Positions 48,516 through 61,075 of a DNA stretch of 64,000 nt are shown one piece after another. The DNA is from Chitinophagaceae bacterium. Its GTDB lineage: Bacteria; Bacteroidota; Bacteroidia; Chitinophagales; Chitinophagaceae. Within the stretch, counting starts at the first letter, position 1, and every line of letters begins with the position of its first letter. The position numbers were made by a program, and so were the translations under genes. The DNA lies in assembly GCA_016702745.1 (NCBI GenBank), contig JADJDJ010000003.1:682001-746000 (forward strand). Direction: 5' to 3'. The notes below the pieces were generated by a model. It made no database searches and was not told the DNA's origin. It saw only the letters and a program-made list of their open reading frames with translations.

Positions 48516-49129
48516 TTAAATCAATCCTTTCTCGTAGGCCAGTGCTAGGGCCTGGGTTTTGTTATTCACGTGCAGTTTGCTGTAGATATTCAAGACATGT
48601 TTTTTGGCCGTATTCGGACTGATATCCAGTTGATTTCCGATTTCTTTATACTTTTTTCCGGTACGGGTTTATTCTTCTGAAGTGTGATTTCATTGTGTTG
48701 CACCAGCTGTAAAATTTTATGGGCAATTCCCGGTGAAATCGGCCCCACTCCATTCTCATGCATTTGATTTAACACTTCCGCAATATTTGCTGAGCTTTCA
48801 TCTTTCAGCAAGTAACCAAAAGCGCCGGCTTTGATGGCTTTAAATATTTTCTCTTCATCATCAAAAATGGTTAGCATCACAAATTTGACCAAGGGGTAGA
48901 GATAGGAGCCGGCTGCCACGGCATCCACGCCATCCATTTCGGGCATTTCAAGGTCCATTAATACCACTTCGGGGGTTTTATCAATGGGCAGGAACTGCAT
49001 TTTCTCCAGAAAATCTTTTCCGTTTTCCGCCACCAGGGTTATTTCAAAATGCCGGTGCCGCAATAATTTATCTTTCAGAATACTGCGGTTAGTTGCTTTA
49101 TCATCTACTATGGCTACCTGCATCTTCAT
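48516..49129 (-). pseudogene. NarL/FixJ-family response regulator, internal deletion in the HTH domain
   Basis: Receiver domain (about 1-125) with phosphoacceptor Asp near residue 57 (VVLMDLEMPEMDG). The C-terminal LuxR-type helix-turn-helix reads KKYKEIGNQLDISPNTAKKH, then VLNIYSKL and LHVNNKTQALALAYEKGLI. The expected segment between receiver and HTH (LTxREKEVLxLLxxG, about 20 residues) is absent: NKPVP runs directly into GKKYKEI after a frame change near 48645. Either a real deletion or an assembly gap. It would act with the kinase encoded 2 bases upstream. Confidence 0.75.
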
Positions 49130-49130
49130 G

Positions 49131-52100
49131 TTAAATATTTATGGTGATCGTGGTTCCTTTACCAGGCAATGAGTGTATAGTCAGGTCGAATCCGGCTTCT
49201 GCTGATCTCTGTTGCATATTATATAACCCATTGCCTCTTTCAGAATCCTTCAGCTCAGCAACTGCAAACCCTGCCCCGTTATCCTGTACGGACAGGCTCC
49301 ATTTGTTTCCGACAGTTGCTGCAGAAGTAATATGTACGACTGACGCACCGGAATGTTTAATACTATTCGTAACTGCTTCCTGAACTATTCTCACCACATT
49401 TAACGCTTTTGTATAGTGCAGCATTAAATCAGCAGGGGCTTCTCCTTCAATGTTGAAATGGATCTGCTGATAGTATCTTGTAAAGGGTTGTATAAAATTC
49501 CGGATACGGACCAGACATTCTTCAGCTGCATATTGTTCTTTTTTAAAAGCCCAGACCGTTTCCCGAAGGGAAGTAATAATATCTTTTGAAGCAAATTTCA
49601 AATCTCCAATCAGTTCTTTCCTTTTAAGCTCTGCGTTTTCTTTCTCCAGCAGTTCAACATTGTATAAAACTGCATTGGCATAAGCGCCCAAGCTATCATG
49701 CAGGTCTTTGGAAATCCGTTCCCGTTCCAGCTTGATCTGTTGCTCATTTTCAAGCTGCTGTAATCTCCGGGCATATTTTCTTTTGTTCCGTTGATCGAGT
49801 CCAAAACTGATCACGGAAATAAACAAAATAACCAGTCCCGAAAGGAACCACCATGTTTTCCAGAATGGTGGTTTTACAATAATCCGGATCGACTTCATCG
49901 GTTTTGCGTCCTTATCGAAAGAACGGGAAGCATAAACATGGAATGTGTATTTTCCCGGCGACAGACTATAGCGGACCGTTTGCATTTTGTCATGCTGTAT
50001 CCATTGATTATCCACCCCATCCATCCGGTACTGATAAACGTACTGGTCTGGATTATGGTTACCCATGGCAGCAAAATCAAAAGAGAGTGCATTTCTGTTA
50101 TATGGTAAACGCAAACCTGAAATATTCCAATCAGCGGTATCTGCAATTGCTTTTTCATTGTTCACCATCACTGCTGTCATCAGCAAATGAACACTGTCCT
50201 TTGAAGCTCCGATAGCGGATGGGGAAAAACTATTAAATCCATTAACACCGCCGAAATATAATTCCCCATCGGCCGATTCGGCTACTACATTGGTATTAAA
50301 CTCATTTTCCTGGAGGCCGTCCTGCTTCATGATGTGCTGTACCAGTTTGCCTTCTGCAATTTTTAATATACCCTTATTGGTACTGCACCAGATATACCCT
50401 GCTTTATCAAATGCCATGGCATAAATACATTCATCCGGCAAACCGGTTTCCTTATTGAACTGCTGCAGGATTATTCCGCTGGTATCAGTTACAAAAATTC
50501 CTTTATTGGTTCCGGCATATATTTTTCCTGAATTGTCTTTAAGATAGCACCTGACACCTCCGGTATTCTTAAATGGTATTCTTTTTACAATACGAAAATC
50601 CTTTTCATCGAGAAAAACAAAACCATCATTATAATGCATGATAAAATAGGGACTGCTGTAAATCCCGCTCATAATATACCCATTGGCAGAGGGATATTCA
50701 TCAACTTTGTCTCTGACTAAATCCACGCGATAAATTCTAGTCTCTGATAAAACGATAGCTTTTTCCCTGTCCTTATACAACAATTTACAGAAGTACCCTA
50801 CTCCTGACTTTTCGGATCCGACATAGCTGTTAAGCGGGAGGAGCGTCAGTTTTTTCAGGTCACCGCTCAGTTTCCAGACTCCCCAGGTGCTATTTGAAAA
50901 ATAAAATAATCACCCTTGTCATTTTTTATAATGGTATTAGCCCCCACCAATTTCTCTGAGCCTGACCGAAGAGGTATATGTTTTACCAGTTGACGGCTGG
51001 TGTCATAAATCAATAAACCGCTATTAGCAGCTCCGGCCAACACCCTGTTTCTTTCTTTCTCAGGAAATACAGAAATGATAAAGTTTTTCCCCTGCTCTCC
51101 GGTGCTGTAATAATTCAACGGATAATTATTTGCAACTATTTTCCGGATGCCCCCTGTTACTGTTCTGATAAATAAGTTGCCAAAATTATCCTGTAACATA
51201 TGCTGAATGGTAGCATTTTCCGCAGGCGGCTCATTTTGATAGTTAACAATTTCATTTGTAATCCGATGAAAAGAAGCATCTGTTTCGTAAACTCTGCTGT
51301 TGAGAGAAAGCAGCATTTTATTTTGCCACTGAAATATAATACACCTGCCAATTTCTGATTTACCGTCACCGACCACCAGCTGTCTCTTTTCCAGTGTCAG
51401 GGTATTCAAAATCTGTAATGTGCTTTTCGGGCGATATGTATAAAATAAAATTTCATTCTCGCCGACCTGGCGCAGCAGGTAGGGCGAAATATCAGGAAAT
51501 AGTTCCGACTGAAATAATATCTTTCCCTTTTTCAAATCCCAGGTGTAAATGCTTTTACTGACAATCATAGCGGTTTTGCCGCCGACTATGTTGTCACTTA
51601 GTTTTGGTCTGAAAGTAAAGTCCTTTTTAAAATCCGGCAGACCGGTTTTAATTACAGAATGTATAGTGAAATTATCTGCATTGATTCCAATGATTTCAGC
51701 CATTTCTGTATAGATATAAATAATTCCCTCTTCTTCTCCGATAAATAAGGCAGTATTAGCAGTTGTCTCTTTATAACTGTAAATCAGTTTAAATTTATTT
51801 CCAATATCATCATACCTGCTGATCCCCTGTAAATGACTGATGAGTAAACTACCATTCCCTGATTTAAAAAAATAGCAACCTTTATTTTCCGGTAGCCCGG
51901 GTTGTATTGGAACAAACACAAAACTCTTGCCATCAAACCGCTGGATACCGTTTGGATAAGAAAGCCACCAGCAATTATTCTTATCAAATGCCATGTCGCT
52001 GATGGTGCTTTGCAGCAATCCTTCATTTACACTATAACTGAAGCTATTATAACGGCTGACTTGCTGCGTGTATGCTGCCCCGAAAAGGACACTTAAAAAA

Positions 52101-52132
52101 AGAGATAATAATATCAGGCGGCGTTGAATCAA
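49131..52132 (-). pseudogene. Reg_prop/Y_Y_Y sensor histidine kinase, one frameshift
   Basis: About 1,000 residues. Signal peptide ends near GAAYTQ. A periplasmic beta-propeller of Reg_prop repeats follows (GIQRFDGKSFVFVP, AGYIWCSTNKGILKI), then a Y_Y_Y domain (YVYQYRMDGVDNQW) and one membrane helix. HisKA_3 has ERISKDLHDSLGAYANAV and the HATPase has VRIVQEAVTNSIKHSG. The frame is broken near 50875 in a GGGG run (APGESGN versus STWGVWKLSGDLKKL). The kinase then phosphorylates a NarL-type regulator, here encoded next. Its ligand is unknown. Confidence 0.85.
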
Positions 52133-52255
52133 TCAGGTGCAGTTATTTATTCTCTAAAATACGGATTAGTTTTTTATACCTCATCTAATCCAAAAGGATT
52201 ATAGGCCAATGATCAGGGGGAAAATATATTCGTTTCCCTAAACGACGACTATTGG
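52133..52255. promoter_or_regulatory. Divergent promoter region between the kinase and the giant secreted protein
   Basis: 123 bases between two start codons in opposite orientation. It must hold promoters for both, but I see no convincing -33/-7 pair and no copy of the regulon motif. Confidence 0.35.
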
Positions 52256-55200
52256 ATGAAATTACCCTTACCACCATTCGCTACTTTTTATTTGTGTCAA
52301 TTTCAGCATAACAAAAGGCTTTTCCACCGGAAAGGGTGGGTATTCCTTCTGTTTCTATTATTTGCAAATAATGCCAGGACACAGACCCCCCAGGTTTTAA
52401 AAGATATTAACCCGGCTCTTACACTTTCCTCTCAAACCACATCGGGATATAACTTTAAAGACCTTAACGGGTTTGTTTATTTCTCAGCTGACAACGGTAT
52501 AAATGGTTTTGAGTTATGGAAAACAGATGGAACAGAGGCCAATACTGAACTATTATCTGATATCAATCCCGGAGTGGGATCCTCCAATCCCGCCAATTTA
52601 ACTGAAATGGGCGGCATCCTGTTTTTTACCGCCAACAATTCAACAAATGGCATCGAATTGTGGAAAACGGATGGTACTGCAGCAGGTACCCAGATGGTAA
52701 AAGATATCAACTCCGGTTCGACAGGCTCGTCACCGGTTAGTTTTTTAGTGGTGAATGGTGTACTCTATTTCACTGCCATCACTGCAGCTAATGGCAGGGA
52801 GCTTTGGAAAAGTGATGGGACGGAATCAGGCACCGTGCTGGTAAAAGATATAAATCCGGGTGCACCAGGCACTTCTACCAGCAGTTTTACCCAGGCCGGG
52901 GGGCTGCTTTATTTTGTTGTATTTGATGGCGTGAACGGAATGGAACCCTGGGTATCTGATGGCACCGCAATTGGAACATTCTTACTAAAAGATATTTTTC
53001 CTGGCTCCACCTCATCTGATCCTCAACATATGACCGCTATTGGAAGTATTTTATATTTTAACGCCAATAATGATGATTCAGATGGGAATAATACCGAATT
53101 ATGGAAAACCGATGGTACCACGGCAGGGACAGTGATGGTAAAAGATATTGAACCTGGTCCCATTGGCTCCAATCCGCGAGAGCTGATCAATTTTAATGGC
53201 ACCCTTTATTTTACAGCCACTACCATATCCAATGGGGATGAGTTATGGAAAAGTGATGGAACAGAAGCCGGTACCGTACTGGTGAAGGATATAAATGTGC
53301 TCGGTTCCGGTGGCTCACCCGCCGGAATGACCGTGATGGGAACTCATTTTTACTTTGGCGCTTTTACCGACGCCAATGGTTATGAATTATGGAAAAGTGA
53401 TGGGACCAATGCAGGCACCCAACTGGTGAAGGATATTAATCCGGGTACTGCAGGTAGCCTTTCCTCGGCATTTATACCTATTAACGGAACACTTTACTTT
53501 AATGCTAATACAGCTACAAATGGTATAGAATTATGGAAAAGTGATGGTACAAATGCAGGTACACAGCTCGTGCAGGACATTAATCCGGGTACCCTCTCCT
53601 CAACCCCAACCCGGCTGACAAATGTAAATGGCACTCTATTTTTTACTGCTCAGCAAGGCAGTGAGTTACAATTAATGAAAACGGATGGCACCGGTCCAGG
53701 TACAGTAGCCATCAACAGTTCCATATTCAACGGAGGAACAACATATGCCAGCTTTTATGGGTTCAATAACAAGCTTTTTTTCATGTTTGATGGTTACAAA
53801 CCGGATATACCCTCTACGGCAACAGGACGCGAACCCTGGGTAAGCGATGGCACTAACGGAGGTAGCCTGCTGATTAAAGATATTAATGCTGTAATCAACT
53901 CCAACAACGGAAACCCCGCCTCTTATGCAAGAGCTTGTAATATCGTATATTTTTCCGCCACTTCTCCTGCCAATGGAACAGAGCTTTGGAAAACTGATGG
54001 CACCACAGCAGGTACCGTTTTATTAAAAGATATTATCCCGGGAACAAGCAGTTCCAGTCCGGCCAATCTTACTAATGTAGATGGCACTATTTTCTTTACG
54101 GCCAATGCTACCGGCTTTGGAATCGAACTCTGGAAAACAGATGGAACAGCAGCAGGTACCGTGATGGTAAAAGATATTCGAACCGGCACATCATCTTCCA
54201 GCCCTACTTTATTAACGGCATCGGGTAGTACCCTTTACTTTGTTGCCAATGATGGTACAACCGGAAATGAATTATGGAAAAGTGATGGAACCGCAGCCGG
54301 AACCGTATTGGTAGCAGATATTGTAACCGGTACCGGTTCACCTTCTCCGACACTGCTGACAAATGTAAATGGCACTTTGTTTTTCCGTGCTACCGTAACG
54401 GGACTGGGAACCGAATTATGGAAAAGCGATGGCACTGTTGCGGGAACAGTCCTGGTAAAAGATATTGTTGCCGGAACTGGTTCACCCGGACTTGACGACC
54501 TGATTGCTTATAATGGAAAATTATATTTCAGTGCCAGTGAAGGTATTAACGGTAATGAACCCTGGGTGAGTGACGGAACTGAAGCGGGCACAACAATCTT
54601 TGTGAATATCGCTCCCAATGGCGGTTTTCCCAATTCCAATCCCACCAATTTTTCGGTGGCAGAAGGTAAATTATATTTTACCGCGTTTACAGCCGGCACC
54701 CAGTTTGAACCCTGGGTCAGCGATGGAACCGTAGCCGGTACCTATATGATTACTGAAATTGTTCCGGGAGGTGGGGGATCCAGTCCGGCAGGATTTACAG
54801 GCATGAATGGCTGGGTATATTTTAGTGCTACTGCCTCAGGAACCGGCCGGGAACTTTGGAAAACAGATGGTACTGGCGCAGGCACACAATTAGTAAAAGA
54901 TATCAATACAGGCGCAGGCCACTCATCTCCTGAACTGCTGACTGCTGTTAACAACACATTATTTTTCCGCGCAAGCATGCCTGGTGGAGGTATTGAATTT
55001 TATAAGAGCGATGGCACGGAAACGGGCACGGTGGGTTATGATTTATTTCCCGGCGCAACCAATTCTACTCCTGATAATCTCACCCCTCGAGACAGTAAAC
55101 TTTTATTTGCTGCCACCCACCCCACGCTGGGTAAAGAAATCTGGAAAACAATTGCCCCGCCTACCTCTTCTTTTACTGTTATCGGAGATACGATACCCTG

Positions 55201-58200
55201 TGTATCCGGTATTGCAGTTTACAGGGCTTCCGGAATTATTAACGACGGATATACTTTTAACTGGACATTGCCGCTGGGAGGTGGTACCATTCTCAGTGCA
55301 TCGGACTCAGTTGTGGTGAGATGGGATACAGCCGGTACCAGGTCAGTACAACTCGTGCTATCGAATGAAGCCGGCAGTTCTGCTCCAAAACAAAGAAGTT
55401 TGGTCGTAAGCGGTACCCCTCCTTCAAGGGTTCCGGTTATTTTCAATTTTGCCCGCAACCTGAGTGTGGATTCTGTATTGCAAAGTGCTTCCCTGCAATG
55501 GTTCAGAAATGACACGGTTATCAATGGTGCAACCAGTTCTTCTTATTATGCGGGTCTGGCAGGAAACTACAACCTTAAATACAAAAATGATTGTGGTTAT
55601 GGCCCGGCCTCCAATGCTTTTAACTTTCCGGCGGATACGCTTACTCAAACCATCACATTCCCGCATACCGATACTATTGCCATGTCACCGGCAGCCAAGG
55701 TTACACTGACTGCCACAGCCAGTTCAGGCCTTCCTGTTTTTTATCAGAAGATCAGCGGCCCGGGAAATATTATCAGTGATACATTATTTATTACCGGCAC
55801 AGGAACAATCATTATCAAAGCCCTGCAACCCGGTGATGATGTGTATAGTCAGGCTACCCCTGTAAATGACACGATCATTGTCAAAAAAGGAAATCAAGTC
55901 ATCAGTTTTGATTCCATTCCTTCAAAAATTTATCCTGCACCAACATTTGCTTTAACGGCCAATTCATCTGCCGGACTACCGGTAAGCTTCTCAATCATTT
56001 CAGGTCCTGCTTCTGTTTCCAATGGGAACCTGACTATACTCGGTGCGGGATCCATTACCGTAAGCGCCACACAGAGCGGTAACAGCAATTATAATGCAGC
56101 TGGACCGGTAGACAGAACTTTCTGTGTGGGTGTCAGAACATTGACCGCCATCACTGGCATTACCTCTCCTTGCTTTGCCACTTACCGTTACAACACACAA
56201 AAAATCGCCGGGGCTGTTTATGTATGGACATTAAGCGGTGGCGGCATATTGACAACCAGTAACGATACAGCCTGGATACAATGGCAAACAGCAGGAACGC
56301 ATACCTTATCTGTAAAAGCTAACAGCACTTGCGACCCGGTTTACAGCAATGAACAGCATCTGAATATCACCACTTCAAACAATACCGCAATCGGCCCCGT
56401 AACAGGTATGCTTCCTGCGGATGGAATTGTTGATCAGCAATTGCCTTTACGGTTATCCTGGATACCCGGAATCAACAATGTGAATTATGACCTTTATGTT
56501 TGGGATTCCGCAGCACCAGAACCTGTAGTACCTTATATATCCAACATAGCCGGTATTTCATACACGCTTCCCAAAAACGCTCCCTTCCCCTATAATAAAA
56601 CATACAAATGGAAAGTGGTAGCCAAAAACCCATGTGCCCAAATTGCAGGGTCCATACAGCATTTCAGACTGATCCCATTGCCTGATTTAGTGGTCAGTGA
56701 ATTGCTGGTACCAGCAACGGCTACATCGGGGCAAACCATCAGCATCAGCTGGAAAGTAACCAATATCGGACCCGGGAAGACATTGCCGGATCAATCATGG
56801 GATGATGGGATTTACTTTGCCTTAGACACTGTTCCCAACGTGAACTTAGCCAACCCGGTCCCCTTTGCTTCAGCCTGGAGCCAGTTAACTGCAGCGGGAA
56901 GACCTTTATTAATAGGAAAGAAAACCAGACCTGCAGCCCTTGACAGCGGACAATTTTATACCAACAGTATCGACTTTACATTGCCGATTTCCTATAATTT
57001 TCCTGTGTATGTATATGGTATTGCCGCCAATAATGGGGCTATTTACCGCATATTACAGGCCAGCAACGCAAATGATACCACCAGGGCTGCCAATCAGATT
57101 ATCATTACACAGCCACCCGTTCCCGATCTGCGGGTTGATTCGGTATTTACAACTGCCTCCACTTTTTCAGGCAGTAACATGAATATTACTTACAAAGTAA
57201 AAAACTATGGTGTGTTAACACCTGCAGGAGGCCAGTGGGTGGATTCTTTCTTTATATCCCAAAACCCGTTGTTTGAGAGAAACCAGTGCATCCCGCTGAA
57301 TGCGCCAAAGGCAAATGGTTCCTATTATCCTTTTGCATATGGTGCAGCGGTATCAAACAATGTTCAGCTAAATACAGACAGCAGTGTTACGAGAAATCAG
57401 CAGGTTGTCATTCCCAACTTCATTTTTGGCACCTGGTTTATTTATGTAAAAACAAATGCAGGAACAACAAGTGGCAATTTTATCTACGAAGGGGCATTAA
57501 ACAACAATAATATCAACCAGGCACTGCTGCAGATTTATCTGACCCCAACCCCAAAATTGACGATCAGTGCCCTTGCTGTACCCGTTACGGCAGCCAGTAC
57601 CACACAGCCGATTGGGGTCAACTGGACGATAAAAAACGAGGGCTTCCGTGACAATATTGAAAAGAACAGGGGACACTATATCACCATGGGTACCTGTTTT
57701 GTACCCTGTAGTCCGCCAAGAGCAAATTGCGTTGCTACTATTGCTTCGGTTACCAGGGATAGTGTGGTATTCGGTAGCAGTTACTGGATAGACCGTGTTT
57801 ATCTCAGTACGGATTCAACCGGCTTAAACATCGCCAATGCCACGTTGGTAAAAGAAGTAAAACATGGCACCGAAAATTCCGGAGTTTACGCGGATGCAAC
57901 CGGCCCGTTATTCAGTTTCGTTAGTTGCCCTGCTGCCGCATTCGGGAATATAAATGTGGCTAACGAAATCAAACCCGGTGCAGCATTTGCAAAAGCGGAA
58001 AACTTTACTGTTCCGTCTAATCTTCAGCCGGGTACATACTATGTTTATGTATATACCAATCCCACAAAAAAAGTGTTCGAATACCCGGGCACTCCCCAAA
58101 TCAGAAGAAGTAGTTTGCCAATCAGTATCCAGCGGCCCGATGCAGTGGTATCAACGATTGATTGTCCACCCACAGCTGCTGGCGGCCAATCCATCCTGAT

Positions 58201-61056
58201 CAATTACAATGTGCTGAACAATGGTCCCGGTGCTGTATTCAATCACCAGCGAAATGACCGTTTGTATATCAGCAATAACGCCAGCTTTGACGGTACCGCC
58301 CAGTTGCTGACCACACAAAGCTTTACTGAAAGTCTGCCGGTTGGCACAAACGTACCGCACAGTTTCAGTTATAATATCCCCCCTTCATTAACAGGCACCA
58401 GGTATTTTTATGTGATTACCAATTACGACAGCCTCTTCAAAGAAACCAATCAAACCAATAACACCAGTGTCGCAGCCACCCTTTCTGTTAGCGCAGCCCC
58501 ACCCGCTGATTTGATTGTCAGTTCTGTTCTGCCACAGGATTCTGTTTTGTTACAATCACCGGCCCTGTTTAAATATACCGTTATCAATAGCGGAACAGGG
58601 CCTACAATAGGTAATTGGACAGATAGCTTATTCATCAGTTGCAGCCCGGTTTTTAATGCCGCTACTGCGAAGTTTGTAACAAAGCGTACACAAATAAGGG
58701 TGGTCCCCTCCGGAGGTAATTATACGGACTCTTTTACCTATACCATTCCGAAAATGAGTTACGAGATCAATAACTGTTTTCCGCAGCAGACCTATGCCCC
58801 CGGATACTTTTTTGTAAAAACAAATGCCGATAACGGAGCTTATGAGGGCGGTGCCAACAGTAATAATACAACGGCAAGTACCAATCGGGTGATCATCAAC
58901 CCACTGGTAGATCATCTGATGGTATCGGCTTCCATGAACAGGGATACCGTATCACTTGGCAGTCCATTTTCTGCTTCCTGGAAAGTTAAAAACACCGGGT
59001 ATAAACCATTCTCATCGTACTATTATTTTTATGAAGATGGTATCTTCTTTTCACCCGACTCCATCATCAATGCTAATGATGTACAGGCATTGGGGTACAG
59101 GAGTTTTAATACCATCAACCGGAATGACAGTCTGGTAACTTCAACATCGCTATTGCCCCCGGATGTACCTGCCGGTGACTACTATGTGATTGTAAAATCA
59201 AATTACTCCAACCGGATTCTGGGCGAAAAAATACTGGGCAACAACAATGATTTTGTCAGGGATATCAGCGGTCAGGCGAAGAAGATACACCTGATCAGGC
59301 CCCCGCTTCCTGATCTGGTGGATAGCATTATTTCGGTGCCTGCTTCAGTTATCATGGGTCAACCCTTTACGGTCGTTTACAAGATCACCAATATTGGTCC
59401 TGCAGCTACATTTCCGGGAGGCTGGAAAAACGATTTAACCTTATCAACAGATTTCGAACCGGAAGTGGGTGACCGGTTAGTTTCCAGCAGCACCAGAACT
59501 ACAGCCCTGGCCGCCGGCGCATCGTTTCTTGATACCGTTACCTGTATCATGCCCACCAACATAGCACCCGGAAATTATGTGTTGATCGGCAGGGCCAATG
59601 CTAATAATGCTGTTCCTGAAATCACTAAAACTAACAACCTGGGTTTTGGATTTATAGAAGCACAAATGCCGGATTCGACTGACCTTATTGTGGAGAATAT
59701 TATGCAACCAGACACCGTGTACCTCGGTTACACCATTGACACCGCCAAATGGGTGGTTAAGAATATTTCAAGTGCCCGCGTAAGGGGCTGGGTCACCGAT
59801 GGTATCTACCTTTCATCTGGCAATCTGCTTGACTCAACCGCGACATTGCTGAGCTCCAAAAGACATTTTATTGATTTATTGCCATTTGAAACAGCCACTC
59901 CGCTGCTGACACCAATGGTATCAACAGCCACAGAAGGCCATTATAATTTGTTTGTAAAAACAGATCTGCTCAATAATATCATTGAACTGGATAAAACAAA
60001 TAATACCGGCCTTTCTTCCACCCCCATTTATGTAAAGGCAAAAGAACTGAAGCTGGACATCCCGGAACTGAATACACTTCAAAGCATCAACCGGTATTAT
60101 AAACTGAAGATACCCGATTCATTGCAGGGAGCTACTATTCTTGTTACTCTGAAAACGAACGATTCGCTGCTGGTAAGAAATGAAATGTTCATCGGCGGTG
60201 GATTTGTCCCTACGCCGGCCAATTACGATTACCGGTTTGAAACACCGAACTACGGCAACCAGCAAATTGTATTAAGTGAGGTCAGCGATTCCGTTTACTA
60301 TATTATGTACCGCTGCGTTTCTGCCAATCCCCCTGTGCAAAATATAACACTGAAAGCAGTGGTGCTGCCATTCGCCATTCTGAATGTGCAAACCAGCAGC
60401 GGAGGTAATATCGGAAATGTAACCGTACGGATAAGAGGTTCTTTGTTCAGGGATAGCATGATTGCCAAACTGAGTAATGGAACAACGACTATTTATGCTT
60501 CTGCGGTGTATTATACCAATAACACGCAGGTATACGCCACCTTCCCTTACAGGGGAAACCGATTGGCATTTATGACCTGACACTTATTAAGCCCGATGCT
60601 TCCACAGCGGTTTTACCTAATGGATTTTCTATTGTCACAGGCAATAATGGCGGACTGATAACAGGTGGTGGTCCTAATACGGGCCCGGGTAACGGCAATG
60701 CACCCGGTTGCGACCCGGGTGCTGCCAGTGGATTAAACTCACAACTGGTGGTGGATCTCATTGTACCTGACAAAGTGGTCAGGGGAAGACCTGTAGTGAT
60801 TATTATCAACTTCAGCAACCCCACCAATTTCGATTTACCGGTGCAGTCAAGGGTATTATACAATGATGAGGATGTGAAGATGGCATTTACCAAAGCTGGC
60901 ATTCCAACCGGTACTTCCACACTGTACCTGGAGTTTTCTGAATCGGGAGGTCCTCCGGGCATTATCAGACCTGGTGGAGGGGGATCCATCATCATCCATT
61001 GTTTTGCACCACCACAGGTACCAGAAGACAGATCAGTATTATTTAAACTTCAATAA
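52256..61056 (+). pseudogene. Giant secreted protein with ELWKxDGT repeats and CARDB domains, one frameshift
   Basis: About 2,930 residues when one base near 60560 is restored. The N-terminal signal WVFLLFLLFANNARTQ is followed by about 18 repeats of roughly 48 residues with GxELWKSDGTxAGTVLVKDI, likely beta-propeller blades. Then come PKD-like and MBG-like beta modules, and about eight CARDB-like domains starting PDLVVSELLVPATATSGQ and TDLIVENIMQPDTVYLGYTI. CARDB modules are cell-adhesion or substrate-binding. The downstream frame (60590 on) supplies the C-terminus, ending SVLFKLQ. I see no type IX C-terminal signal. It is followed after 19 bases by an RHS protein. Confidence 0.8.
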
Positions 61057-61075
61057 AGCCAGCTAAATATATTTT

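Noticed and set aside
52256..61056. Type IX secretion C-terminal signal on the giant protein
   Set aside because: The restored C-terminus ends in SVLFKLQ without the usual CTD motifs.
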